From Candidatus Hadersleviella danica (lineage in GTDB: Bacteria; Chloroflexota; Anaerolineae; Promineifilales; Promineifilaceae): a stretch of 64,000 nucleotides of DNA. Every line of letters begins with the position of its first letter. The stretch's first letter is position 1. Positions 8,619 to 17,813 of this stretch are shown here, piece after piece. Both the position numbers and the translations under genes were made by a program. Under the pieces are notes generated by a model. The model had not been told where the DNA came from. It was given only the letters and a program-made list of their open reading frames with translations, and ran no database searches. The stretch is from the NCBI GenBank assembly GCA_016711405.1, contig JADJSZ010000033.1:1-64000 (forward strand). Reading direction: 5' to 3'.

Positions 8619-10145
8619 ATGAGCGACAACATCATCTTGGAAATGAAAAACATTACCAAAGAGTTCCCCGGCGTGAAGGCTTTGGATAATGTCAGTTTTA
8701 AGGTCAAGGAGGGGGAAATTCACTGCCTTGTCGGTGAAAATGGGGCAGGGAAATCCACCTTGATGAAAGTTCTGAGCGGGGTTTATCCCCACGGAACCTA
8801 CAGTGGTGAAATTCATTTTGCGGGGGAGCACCAGAAATTTTCCAACACACGGGATAGTGAAAAAACAGGCATTGTTATTATTTATCAGGAGTTGGCGCTC
8901 ATTCCCGAAATGACCGTCTACGAAAATATCTTTTTGGGCAACGAAATTACGAATGGCTGGCGCATGGATTGGAACGAAACCATCAAGAAAGCGACGGCCA
9001 TGTTGCGGAAGGTAAACCTGAATGTGAATGCGGCCGCGAAAGTGGGCGATTTGGGGGTGGGCAAACAGCAATTGGTTGAAATCGCTAAGGCTCTCAGTAA
9101 AAATGTGCGCTTGCTCATTTTGGATGAGCCAACATCGGCCCTGAACGAGGGGGATGTGGACAACCTCTTCGTTTTGTTGCGCGAATTAAAAGCGCAAGGT
9201 GTCACTTGTATCATGATTACCCATAAGCTCAAAGAGATTATGGAGATGGCCGACACAGTGACTGTTTTGCGGGATGGCCAAACGATTTGCACGTTGGATG
9301 CTCGCAAAGGGGAGACCTCCGAGCAGATTATTATCAAGCACATGGTCGGCCGTGAAATTGAGAACATTTACCCGCCCCGCTCACACAAACGGTCGGCCGA
9401 GGTGGTGCTGGAGGTGAACAAGTGGACGGCGTATGACCCGGCCGTGGAACGCACCATTCTCAAAAATGCTCATTTTACGGTGCGCAAGGGGGAAATTGTG
9501 GGTTTTGCGGGGTTGATGGGAAGCGGCCGAACCGAACTCGCCCTGAGTATCTTTGGCAACCCCGCCAACTACCGCATTGAAGGCGAATTGCTCATCAACA
9601 ATCGCCAACACCGCTTCACCCACCCCAACCAAGCCATTCAGGCAGGTGTGGCTTATGTCTCCGAAGACCGCAAACGCAATGGCCTCATTTTGATTCAAGA
9701 TGTGAAACAAAATGTTTCCTTGGCCAACTTGCGCGAATTAGCCAACCGAGGCGTGATTAATCGCAACGGCGAAATCAAAGTTGCCAACGGCTATAAAAGC
9801 TCGCTCAACATCAAAACGCCAACGATTGAGCAAAAGTTTCTAACCTGGAGTGGTGGCAACCAGCAAAAAGTGTCCTTGGCTAAATGGCTGTTTGTCAAGC
9901 CACACATTTTAATTCTGGATGAGCCAACAAGGGGTATTGATGTCGGAGCCAAGTTCGAAATCTACAGCCTGATGAATAAATTGGTCGAGCAGGGGATGAG
10001 CATTATTATGATCTCCTCGGAACTTCCCGAAATTTTGGGGATGAGCGACCGTGTCTATGTGGTCTCGGCGGGCGAAATTACAGGTGAATTGCCCATCGAG
10101 GAAGCCACACAAGAACGCATTATGAAATTAGCTACAATGAAATAG
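8619..10145 (+). CDS. mmsA: Sugar ABC transporter ATPase, MmsA/GguA type
   Basis: 508 aa, double ATPase of a monosaccharide importer. Domain 1 has Walker A GENGAGKS, the segment VIIYQELALIPEMTVYENIF typical of GguA/MmsA, and LLILDEPTSAL. Domain 2 has the usual modified P-loop (GLMGSGRTEL), signature WSGGNQQKVSLAKW and LILDEPTRGIDVG. It couples ATP hydrolysis to MmsB at the inner face of the membrane. GGAGG at 8606-8610 is eight bases before ATG 8619; an upstream in-frame ATG at 8604 overlaps that site, so 8619 is preferred. The first domain is the intact counterpart of the degenerate ATPase fused to the kinase at 2908-4503. Confidence 0.95.
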   Translation: MSDNIILEMKNITKEFPGVKALDNVSFKVKEGEIHCLVGENGAGKSTLMKVLSGVYPHGTYSGEIHFAGEHQKFSNTRDSEKTGIVIIYQELALIPEMTVYENIFLGNEITNGWRMDWNETIKKATAMLRKVNLNVNAAAKVGDLGVGKQQLVEIAKALSKNVRLLILDEPTSALNEGDVDNLFVLLRELKAQGVTCIMITHKLKEIMEMADTVTVLRDGQTICTLDARKGETSEQIIIKHMVGREIENIYPPRSHKRSAEVVLEVNKWTAYDPAVERTILKNAHFTVRKGEIVGFAGLMGSGRTELALSIFGNPANYRIEGELLINNRQHRFTHPNQAIQAGVAYVSEDRKRNGLILIQDVKQNVSLANLRELANRGVINRNGEIKVANGYKSSLNIKTPTIEQKFLTWSGGNQQKVSLAKWLFVKPHILILDEPTRGIDVGAKFEIYSLMNKLVEQGMSIIMISSELPEILGMSDRVYVVSAGEITGELPIEEATQERIMKLATMK

Positions 10146-10236
10146 AGATAGAGACTGGAGATAGAGATAGGGGGAACTTGGTTATTCAGCCTCCTTAAAT
10201 ACCCTCTATCTCTAGCTCCTTCCTCTATCTTCCTCT
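10144..10236. repeat. Palindromic short-word repeat, GAGATAGAG family
   Basis: GAGATAGAGACTGGAGATAGAG faces CCTCTATCTCTAGC... words across a 40-nt loop, between mmsA and mmsB. A co-transcript would carry this hairpin just before the mmsB ribosome site. Confidence 0.85.
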
Positions 10237-10248
10237 AAGGAGTTGGTG

Positions 10249-11427
10249 ATGAGCTTCTTCACAGATCTACAAAAAGTTTTGCGCCAAAATATCCGCGACT
10301 ATGGCATGTTTATCGCCTTGTTCGTGATTTGGGTGGTCTTTGCCTTTCTAACCGATGGGATTTTTGTCTCCTCTCGCAACATCAGCAATTTGCTCAACCA
10401 AACAGGGTATATTGCGGTGTTGGGCATTGGGATGACCTTGGTCATTGTCATTCGGCATATTGACTTGTCTGTTGGCTTTTTAGCTGGTTTTCTGGGAGCT
10501 GTAGCCGCCATTGCCATGACCCCCGAATGGGGCTGGAATGTCTGGGTCGTCATCTTGTTTGCCTTGGTCATTGGCGCGGTATTAGGGCTTGTGCCCGGCT
10601 TCCTTGTGGCCAAAATGGGTATCCCCGCTTTTGTGGCCACCTTGGCTGGCTTTCTCGCTTATCGAGGAGCTATTCAGATGGTTACGGAAGGGACGGGGAC
10701 AATTATTATTAGCAACCCCACCTTTAATGCCATTGGCAATGGGTTTATCCCCGATATTCCCGGTGAACTTTGGCCGGGTATTCATTTGCTCACCCTTGTG
10801 TTAGGTGCCATTGGCATTGTGCTGTATATCGTGGGGGAGATAAGAAGCCGCCGCACCCAACAAGCGTATGAATTTGAAGTTTTGCCGATCAACATCTTCA
10901 TCCTCAAATTAGCCTTTGTGGCTTTGCTGATTGGGGGGATGACATGGGTATTGGCTGGTTATAACGGCCTGTCGTGGACGGTGGTGGTGGTTTTGTTGGT
11001 GGTGGGTATTTATAGTTTCATGACCACACAGACAGTGCTCGGCCGACATATTTATGCTGTGGGTGGCAACCCCGAAGCGGCCCAGCTAAGTGGGGTGAAT
11101 GTCCGCCGCATTACCTATTTTGTTTTTAGCCAGATGGGTATGTTGGCGGCTCTCTCAGGCATGTTGTTTGCCTCTCGGTTGCAATCAGCCACCACCACGG
11201 CCGGAACCCTCTTCGAGCTAGATGCCATCGCCGCCGCCTTTGTAGGTGGTGTGTCGGCCGCTGGGGGTGTCGGCCGTGTCACAGGGGCACTCATCGGGGC
11301 GTTGGTCATGGCTTCGCTGGCCAACGGCATGAATTTGATGAGCCTTGACACCTCCTACCAATATTTGGTGCGCGGTGGGGTGCTGGCCGCGGCCGTCATC
11401 TTCGATGTGGCCACGCGGAATCGGTAA
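10249..11427 (+). CDS. mmsB: Sugar ABC transporter permease, MmsB/GguB type
   Basis: 392 aa, mostly membrane helices. The N-terminal part (RDYGMFIALFVIWVVFAFLT, then GIGMTLVIVIRHIDLSVG) and the coupling segment GGNPEAAQLSGVN are characteristic of the xylose/multiple-monosaccharide permease family. It should form the homodimeric channel served by MmsA and the tandem binding protein. AAGGAG at 10237-10242 precedes ATG 10249 by six bases; longer in-frame TTG and GTG starts overlap this site. The gene is last in the operon and is followed by a perfect hairpin (11439-11471). Confidence 0.94.
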   Translation: MSFFTDLQKVLRQNIRDYGMFIALFVIWVVFAFLTDGIFVSSRNISNLLNQTGYIAVLGIGMTLVIVIRHIDLSVGFLAGFLGAVAAIAMTPEWGWNVWVVILFALVIGAVLGLVPGFLVAKMGIPAFVATLAGFLAYRGAIQMVTEGTGTIIISNPTFNAIGNGFIPDIPGELWPGIHLLTLVLGAIGIVLYIVGEIRSRRTQQAYEFEVLPINIFILKLAFVALLIGGMTWVLAGYNGLSWTVVVVLLVVGIYSFMTTQTVLGRHIYAVGGNPEAAQLSGVNVRRITYFVFSQMGMLAALSGMLFASRLQSATTTAGTLFELDAIAAAFVGGVSAAGGVGRVTGALIGALVMASLANGMNLMSLDTSYQYLVRGGVLAAAVIFDVATRNR

Positions 11428-11438
11428 TTCCCCTAACC

Positions 11439-11471
11439 AGACCTTCGAGGTCTCCAAGACCTCGAAGGTCT
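11439..11471. terminator. Perfect convergent hairpin
   Basis: 14-bp arms AGACCTTCGAGGTC and GACCTCGAAGGTCT separated by TCCAA. It sits between mmsB (+) and a glycosidase gene (-). Each arm is itself nearly palindromic, which is more typical of a dispersed repeat than a simple terminator. Confidence 0.75.
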
Positions 11472-11480
11472 ACCCCCATT

Positions 11481-12629
11481 TCACTTCTCCATTCCCCGCA
11501 ACGCCTCATAGGCAGGGCGGAGGGAGCCATCGGGTAAGACAATAGACCACCAGTATTGTTCGTTGTCGGCCGTCCAATTCGTGTCGGCAAAGAAAATGGT
11601 GGTCATTGGGCCAATCCACGGCCGCCATTCCGCCTGCCCCCATTCATACGCCCGCACCAAATAATCCGCCTGCTCCGCCTCGCTCACGGCGTGCCACGAG
11701 TAGCCCGTATCGGGGCGGGGGTCTGTCGTCCAGCCCATTTCGAGGATGGCCACCTGCTTGGCCGCATCCCCATTTTGCACCATAACGCGCCGCATATCTT
11801 CCACATGGCGGAAGACAAACCAACGGCCGTTGCCATACCCGTTGGCCTCCACGGCCGCTTCCTCGGGCGCAATCTCAGGCGGGGCCTTGTAGCCGGGGGC
11901 GTTTAAACCCAACACATCGAAATAATCGGCCGCGCCCGCGTCGTACATGCCCTGCAAAAATTGCTCATCGGGCATGGCGTGGGGCAATGGGCCACCTGTG
12001 GGAGCCAGCCCGGCCGAAATGACGATGGCTTGGGGGTCGGCCGCTTTAATCGCCTCGTAACACACCTGCAACAAGGCCACATACTCGGCCGGGTTCGGCT
12101 CTTTCATGCCCCACTCCCGCTCCAAATTCGGCTCATTCCACACCTGATAGGCGGCGATGCGCCCCTGATAGCGATTGGCCATTTCCCAGCAAAAATCGCC
12201 AAAATCAGCCAAATCGACAGGCGGCTGGTTGTCGTGGATTTGCTCATCGGGCAGGCTGGCCACCGTCCACAACGGTTGCCTGTCGAGGCGCACGATAAGG
12301 TCTAAGTTATAGCGCTCGGCCGCGTCCACAATGTAATCGGGCCGATACCAGTCATATTCCCCTTTGGCGAATGGCTCAATATCCCGCCACGCAAATTTTT
12401 GCTTTACCCAGCCAAACCCCATCTCTTGCACCAATCCCAAATCCCGCTCCAATGCCTGCAAATCCCACCATTGCGCCACATGGATGGCGTAAGCGGGTGA
12501 AGGGAAAGAGAGCGTCATTTGCTCGGCGGGCAGGGGGTTGAGCGGCACAACGGCCGTGGGTGTCGGTGTCGGCGCGGCCGAACAGCCCACCAAGAACAGC
12601 ACAAGCCAAAATGTAAGGCGAGATGGCAT
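11481..12629 (-). CDS. Secreted clan GH-A glycoside hydrolase-like lipoprotein (copy 1)
   Basis: 382 aa. Lipobox LFLVGC, a short Pro/Thr linker and a TIM-barrel domain. YQVWNEPNLEREW contains the Asn-Glu pair expected for the acid/base residue of clan GH-A (GH5/GH39-like), and AILEMGWTT offers the nucleophile Glu. The start at ATG 12629 is chosen because the in-frame sequence upstream is only the translated GTGAAAGG repeat. Two paralogues follow upstream on the same strand. It likely cleaves an oligosaccharide outside the cell and supplies the neighbouring sugar importer. Substrate is not predictable from the motifs. Confidence 0.8.
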   Translation of the reverse strand: MPSRLTFWLVLFLVGCSAAPTPTPTAVVPLNPLPAEQMTLSFPSPAYAIHVAQWWDLQALERDLGLVQEMGFGWVKQKFAWRDIEPFAKGEYDWYRPDYIVDAAERYNLDLIVRLDRQPLWTVASLPDEQIHDNQPPVDLADFGDFCWEMANRYQGRIAAYQVWNEPNLEREWGMKEPNPAEYVALLQVCYEAIKAADPQAIVISAGLAPTGGPLPHAMPDEQFLQGMYDAGAADYFDVLGLNAPGYKAPPEIAPEEAAVEANGYGNGRWFVFRHVEDMRRVMVQNGDAAKQVAILEMGWTTDPRPDTGYSWHAVSEAEQADYLVRAYEWGQAEWRPWIGPMTTIFFADTNWTADNEQYWWSIVLPDGSLRPAYEALRGMEK

Positions 12630-12712
12630 AGTGAAAGGTGAAAGGTAAAAAGTGAAAGGTGAAAAGTGGTGCATAACCCCACCTTTCACCTTTCACTTTT
12701 TACTTCTTACTC
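12630..12712. repeat. Palindromic short-word repeat, GTGAAAGG family
   Basis: GTGAAAGGTGAAAGG words on the left and CACCTTTCACCTTTCAC words on the right around GTGGTGCATAACC. It lies directly upstream of the copy 1 glycosidase and downstream of copy 2. Confidence 0.9.
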
Positions 12713-12715
12713 GTC

Positions 12716-14057
12716 CTACCGCACCTTCTCCATCTCGGCCAGAGCGGCAAAGGCGGGGCGGGGAACGCCATTAATGTCTACGATGCTGTAAGGAACCACA
12801 TCATCGGTCGGGCCGCCCCCTTTGTTGCCAAAGTCGTAGTTGAACACATAGGCCAACCACACATCGCCCGATTCGCGCATTTGATTAAACGCTTGCACCA
12901 GATAGGCGGCCTGCTCTTCAAGGGTGTTATCCAGCGCAAAACCAAACCCTTCGGGCGAACTGTCATACCCTTCGGTGGTCGCCCAGCCAAATTCGGTCAC
13001 ACACAACTTCATATTGGGGTTCACCGCCTGCACCTTTTGGGCATAGGTGTCCAAGGTGGTCTTAAAACTCCAACTGTGGTGGGGGTTGTCAAAGGGGCCA
13101 CGGAATTGGGCCGTGGCGGCCTCGGCCGTGCTTCCTGTCTGGTCAAAAGCAACATCGGGGGATGTTATAACCGTTGTGATGTGCCCCGACGCAATCGGCA
13201 TAGTTCAACATACCCGCCGCCAAAGCGCGATCCATATACTCAAAATCATCCGCCCAGCGTACCCAATCGCCGGGGCCAGTGGGCGAAAGTGCCCCGCTGA
13301 TGACAATAATGTTGGGGTCGGCCGCTTTAATGGCCTCATGCCCCACCCGCAAAAACTCGACATAATCTTCGGGGCTAATGCCGTTGGCCGTTTGCCACTC
13401 CCTATCGAGATTCATCTCATTCCACACCTCAATGGCGTGAATTTTGTTCGGGTAACGGGCAATTAGCTCAGTCATAAAGCTGGCAAATTGGGCGTAATCA
13501 TCGGGCGGGCCAATTTCGTTGCCTGCGGCGCGTGTCCACGCAGGCGAACCCACCACGCTGAGCATAAGGTGCAACCCTTTCTTAGAAGCCTCGTCCACAA
13601 TGCCATCATAGAAGAACCATTGCCGTTCGGTGGCACTGGGGGCGACGAGCCACCATTCCAATTGCACTTTGACCCAATCCATGCCCAGTTGGTTTTTTAC
13701 CACCTCGGCCGTAAACGCTGGGTCGCCAATAATGGCGTGGGATTGCACCCCATAGCCAAATTGGTCGGTTGGCCAAGGCGACAGCACAACGGGGGTTGGC
13801 TCGGCCGCGACAACTTCCGTCTCGGCCGTGGGGGCGGCATCAGGCGCAACTTCTTCACCGCCCTCGCCACCCGAAACAACAGGGGGGGGCAAGGTGGCTG
13901 GCGCGGCCAAAGTCGGGGTTGGGGCTACTTCGACCACTTCGGCCGTGGCTGGCTCTTGGGTCGCCGCCACAGTCGGCTCTGGTGCGGCCGTCTCCCCCCC
14001 ACACGCGACCAACACGGCCGCCAAAACAACAAGTAAAAACAAACGAATTTTCTGCAT
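12716..14057 (-). CDS. Secreted clan GH-A glycoside hydrolase-like lipoprotein (copy 2, frameshifted)
   Basis: About 446 aa after restoring one frame. Lipobox VLVACG at the start, long Pro/Glu/Thr linker, then a barrel domain. The first frame (14057 down to about 13160) holds EVWNEMNLDREW with the acid/base Glu; the second (about 13160 down to 12716) holds KLCVTEFGWATTEG with the nucleophile Glu. The frame changes at a run of five C on the coding strand (near 13156-13160), joining HNGYN to SPDVAFDQTGS. A one-base homopolymer error is the simplest explanation because both catalytic halves are intact. Paralogous to its two neighbours. Confidence 0.78.
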
Positions 14058-14071
14058 AACACCTCGAGGAA

Positions 14072-14130
14072 GTGGTTAGTGAGTAGTGATTAGTGGTTAG
14101 TGGCTAGTGATTAGCTGACAGACTGACAGC
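14072..14130. repeat. Short-word repeat, AGTGGTTAGTG family
   Basis: Eight-base words such as AGTGGTTAGTGATTAG repeated, ending in GCTGACAGACTGACAG. Upstream of the copy 2 glycosidase. Confidence 0.8.
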
Positions 14131-14141
14131 CTAACTAGCTA

Positions 14142-14178
14142 AAAAGGCGCACTTCGGCCGAGACCAAAATGCGCCTTT
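14142..14178 (-). terminator. Rho-independent terminator of the three-domain glycosidase gene
   Basis: Read on the minus strand, AAAGGCGCA pairs with TGCGCCTTT and is followed by a T-run (TTTTT). It lies 80 bases beyond the stop of the 14255-17356 gene. Confidence 0.7.
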
Positions 14179-14183
14179 CGGGA

Positions 14184-14232
14184 GTAGAAAGTGCTAAGTG
14201 CTAAGCTGAAAGTAGAGCCTACTTTTAACTCA
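14184..14232. repeat. Palindromic short-word repeat, AGTGCTAAGTGCT family
   Basis: AAAGTGCTAAGTGCTAAGC words face CTCAGCACTTTT around AGTAGAGCCTACT. Located between the terminator and the stop codon of the upstream gene. Confidence 0.75.
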
Positions 14233-14254
14233 GCACTTTTAATACAACACTTCG

Positions 14255-17200
14255 TTATCGGCCCATGACCTGTCGCAACGTCTCGCAAGAAGGGCAACTG
14301 CCGTTGGCGCGAATCATCGCATACCCCGCTTGTGGGTCATCTCCCCATGTGGTGAAATCCACATTGAAGACAATAACCATGCGGACTTTGCCACTGTTGG
14401 CGGCAATGCTGACAGCTTCGGCCAGCCATTGGGCGTGTTGAGCAATCGTCGTCGCACCTGCCCAGCTAAAGCGGGAGGGGACACCTCCGTAATCTTCGCC
14501 CGACAAATAGCCCAACTCGGTGATGCACAACGGCCGACCGAGCGGGTTGTAATATACATCAATCATCGGCCGTAGGAACCAGCTATAGTGGTTGTTACCT
14601 GCGGGGTGGCCCGATGTGGCACTGGGCGAAGTCGCCCCTGCATTGTAATGGACACCCATGCAATCCATGTACCGCGCCGCTCCAGCCGCCGCCATGCCGT
14701 TGATATAGGCGTTGTCATCACACCCATTGGCCGCACAACCGCCGCCAAAGTAACCTGTGGGAGCTGGCGCACCGCTAATGACCATGACATTGGGGTTGGC
14801 CGCTTTAATGGCGTTGTAAGCGGGGGCAAGCATGTTGTTGACATAAGAAGCGGGGTCAATCTGACCAGCCGGCCACTCAAAGTCAATGTTCATCTCATTC
14901 CAGACCTCAATGGCGTTGGGGCCTTGCTTGGCCACATCGCCCAAGAAGGCGACATAGCAAGCAAAATCAATGCTGGAGGGGTAGGGCGAGCCGGGGATGC
15001 TCAGAAGCACCTTAAAGCCATTGGCTTGCGCTTGGCCAATACGGCCGGCCAAATCCGCCCCATTGTCCCCACAGCCCCATTTGTGCTGGAACTTCACCCA
15101 TGTCATGCCCGCATATTGCATAATTTGGGGATTGGCAAGGCCGTGGGTTTGCCCACCTAACTCAAAACTGCCAATGTTGGCCGAAGGGGCGGCCACAGGG
15201 GGAGGCGCTGTCGTTCCCCCACTCCCACCGCTGGAGCCAGAGCCGCCGCTACTTGCGGGAGCCGCCGCTACGGCGGGCACGGGCAAGCCTGCCACATTTA
15301 GCCCTGCATCCAGCGTCAGCAATTCGGCCAAAATCCAGCCTTCACGGCCGTCGGGCAAAACGATATTCAGCCACGAGCTATCTGCATTGCGGCCGATGAC
15401 TTCCACCCGCGTGTTGCCCTCTGCCCCGCCTTCTAGCGTGCCATAGACAATGCCGGGGCCTTGGCGGACATTCGAGCCAACCCGCACCGTGGCATTGGGC
15501 GTACCTGTTCCTGCGACGGTGGTTGTTTCTTCCGTCTTGGTCTCTTCGGTCGTTGTCTCTTCCTTCACTTCTTCAACTTCTTCTTCGGCAACGACTTCCG
15601 TTTCATCGGCCGCGACTTCGGCCGTGCCGACGACGACAGGCAAACTACCCAACTCGAGGTTGGTTGCCCCTTGGGCAAAACTAACCGCCAGTTGGTAGGT
15701 TCCCGCCGTGTCGGTTCCTTCCCATGCAAACTGAAGAGATTCGCTATTAGTGGTGGCAATGACACCCCCTTCCGCATTGGCCACTGTCCAAACAATGGTT
15801 GCGCCAGCCACTTCGGGCGCGTCGCCATTGCCCACAAAATTCTCGATGGTGGCGACATAGCTCTCGGTTTGGGGCAAGTTGCTCAGCCCCAACACGGCCG
15901 CGCCGCGCAAGCCAAACTGTTTGGCCAACCGCAAGCGATAGGCCAGCGAAGCCTCGTTGTGGAGCCAGATGGTGCGGCTTTGGCCGTCTTGGTCGTAGCT
16001 AAATTTATAGGTCAGGCTGGCCCCATCCCATTCCAGCGGGGTGGCTGTGCCCGCCAAAGTGGCTGGCACGGCCGTGTTCACATCCACCTCGGCCGTCACG
16101 GCCGCGCTAGCTGAGATTTCCGCCACGGTTAGCTCGCCCAAATGAGCCAGTGCATCGGCGACGGGCACGGGGCGTAAGGTACTCCCCAGCTTATCCACGG
16201 CCTCGGCCGAAACAAGCATGGTCAGCTTGGCGCGGTCTACTTGGCGGGTGGCCCAGCCGAGTAATTGGCTGGCAGAACCGTTATCCACATAAGCGGCGGG
16301 GTCGAGCGGCATTTGCAAATAAACCACATCGGCCACACGGCCGAGTTCGGCCAACTGTTGGCCACCCGTGCTAAATGCACCGCTGGCATCGGGGGCTGGT
16401 TCGCCAATGGTAATGGCCAATTGCTTGCCTTGGGCGCGGAGATTATTGCCCAAATCAGTCACAAACAGGGTGAAATCGGCCGCTTGGCCAGCCGCCACCC
16501 CTTGGTAATCGAGATTTAACCCTTCGTAGTTGCCCGTCACCACCGCATTGACCAGCAATTGCATGTGGCTGGTCCGCAAATTGGGGTCGGCCAGCAGTTC
16601 AGTGATGGCGGTTTGGTCAATAATCACGCCGCCATTGGTGACGTGTAACCAACGGCCGAAACCGCCTTGGGGCACTTCGGCGGCCGTGCCTTCGAGTTGC
16701 CCTTGGGCGGCCAGCCGCAAGCCGGCCACATTCACCTCACTGGCGATGGGCAAGACGGCCGTGGCCAGTGTTTGCCCTGTTTGCACATCCACCCCAATCG
16801 CGGCCGTCTCGGGCGCAGTGCGCTGGGCGACGACCAAGGCTTGGGGCAACACACCGGGGTTGCTGATGAGTTCTTGGCCAGAGGGGCTGACGGTGCTGGG
16901 GACAAAGCTCCATGCTTGGCCGTCCCACCCCATTAAATCATCGGTGGGTTGCACGCCACCCGCCACGGTGACGGTGGCACTGGCATTCTCGGCCGCGTTG
17001 GCGATGGTGTACACATCTCCTTTGGCACTGGTTCCCGCAGGCAGGCTGGCCACGGCCGCAAAATCGGCCGCTGGCACGCTGGCCACACTTCCCGCCCCGC
17101 TCAGGGCGATTTGGCCGGGGATGTTGTTGACGGCCGTTTCAGCCGTGGGAGCGGCCGTGGACTCGGCCGTTTGCGCCTCCTCAGGAGTGGTGGCGACGGT

Positions 17201-17356
17201 TTCGCCGCCACCAAAATAGTCGCGGCCAACTAAAATCGCCCCGGCCGTAATCAGCAACAGGGCGAGTAGCCCGCCGATGAGGAAGGGCAGGGGAAGACCC
17301 GGCCGTCCAGATGGAGCGGGGGTTGGGGTTTCGGTTTCAAGGTTATTCTCTTCCAT
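14255..17356 (-). CDS. Membrane-anchored GH18-like / SH3b / clan GH-A glycosidase protein (copy 3)
   Basis: 1,033 aa. One N-terminal membrane anchor (about 24-44) and an Ala/Thr-rich stalk lead to a GH18-like barrel (about 230-520). Its active-site segment reads YEGLNLDYQG (277-286), where active chitinases have Glu in place of Gln285; the domain is therefore probably inactive or carbohydrate-binding. A Glu/Thr linker precedes an SH3b domain (about 645-710; NVRQGPG, DGREGWI), a Gly/Ser linker, and a C-terminal GH-A barrel with EVWNEMNIDFEW and PLCITELGYLS. The combination suggests a cell-wall-attached enzyme acting on peptidoglycan or an extracellular glycan. The C-terminal domain is paralogous to the two preceding proteins. 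Confidence 0.82.
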   Translation of the reverse strand: MEENNLETETPTPAPSGRPGLPLPFLIGGLLALLLITAGAILVGRDYFGGGETVATTPEEAQTAESTAAPTAETAVNNIPGQIALSGAGSVASVPAADFAAVASLPAGTSAKGDVYTIANAAENASATVTVAGGVQPTDDLMGWDGQAWSFVPSTVSPSGQELISNPGVLPQALVVAQRTAPETAAIGVDVQTGQTLATAVLPIASEVNVAGLRLAAQGQLEGTAAEVPQGGFGRWLHVTNGGVIIDQTAITELLADPNLRTSHMQLLVNAVVTGNYEGLNLDYQGVAAGQAADFTLFVTDLGNNLRAQGKQLAITIGEPAPDASGAFSTGGQQLAELGRVADVVYLQMPLDPAAYVDNGSASQLLGWATRQVDRAKLTMLVSAEAVDKLGSTLRPVPVADALAHLGELTVAEISASAAVTAEVDVNTAVPATLAGTATPLEWDGASLTYKFSYDQDGQSRTIWLHNEASLAYRLRLAKQFGLRGAAVLGLSNLPQTESYVATIENFVGNGDAPEVAGATIVWTVANAEGGVIATTNSESLQFAWEGTDTAGTYQLAVSFAQGATNLELGSLPVVVGTAEVAADETEVVAEEEVEEVKEETTTEETKTEETTTVAGTGTPNATVRVGSNVRQGPGIVYGTLEGGAEGNTRVEVIGRNADSSWLNIVLPDGREGWILAELLTLDAGLNVAGLPVPAVAAAPASSGGSGSSGGSGGTTAPPPVAAPSANIGSFELGGQTHGLANPQIMQYAGMTWVKFQHKWGCGDNGADLAGRIGQAQANGFKVLLSIPGSPYPSSIDFACYVAFLGDVAKQGPNAIEVWNEMNIDFEWPAGQIDPASYVNNMLAPAYNAIKAANPNVMVISGAPAPTGYFGGGCAANGCDDNAYINGMAAAGAARYMDCMGVHYNAGATSPSATSGHPAGNNHYSWFLRPMIDVYYNPLGRPLCITELGYLSGEDYGGVPSRFSWAGATTIAQHAQWLAEAVSIAANSGKVRMVIVFNVDFTTWGDDPQAGYAMIRANGSCPSCETLRQVMGR

Positions 17357-17813
17357 AAAGCTTCTCTAATTCTCCTTGCCAAGGTGGGATGGTGGATGGG
17401 GTGACTGGTTTATGGTCTTGTGGCTGGTGAAACAACACCCAATTCGCCACGGTAAAATATAGAAATGAACCAGTACACAAGGGGTCAGCGAACGCACCCA
17501 ACAGGTTCCCGATTTGCGCCCGCCTGTGGCAGATTGGACACGCAAAAGCGGCTTGCGCCGCTCGTTGCTACAAATAAAAGCCTTTGTAGCCCGCGCATTT
17601 TAGCATAAGGAAAATGGCGTGCCAAAATAGGCCACTTTGGGCAAGGTTTTTAATGAGAGGGGGGTTAGAGGAGCGACTATGTTTAGAGGCAGGTTCAAGC
17701 TCTTTATAGGGGCAGGCCCGCCCCCTTGTCCCCAGTCATTGTAAAGAGGCTTACGCCCGTTTAGAATCCAAGTTGGTGGGGCAGTTGGGGATGGCTCATT
17801 TACAATAAAACAT
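17357..17813. other. Intergenic region with an inverted-repeat element
   Basis: 457 bases between divergent genes. No supported gene. It includes AAGCTCTTTA (17697-17706) facing TAAAGAGGCTT (17742-17752), closely similar to arms of the element at 42073-42209. The rest presumably carries the promoters of the glycosidase and ftsK genes, but no clear -35/-10 pair is visible. Confidence 0.5.

Noticed and set aside
11439..11471. Dedicated transposon end
   Set aside because: A single perfect hairpin without target duplication or partner end; better explained as a dispersed palindrome or terminator.
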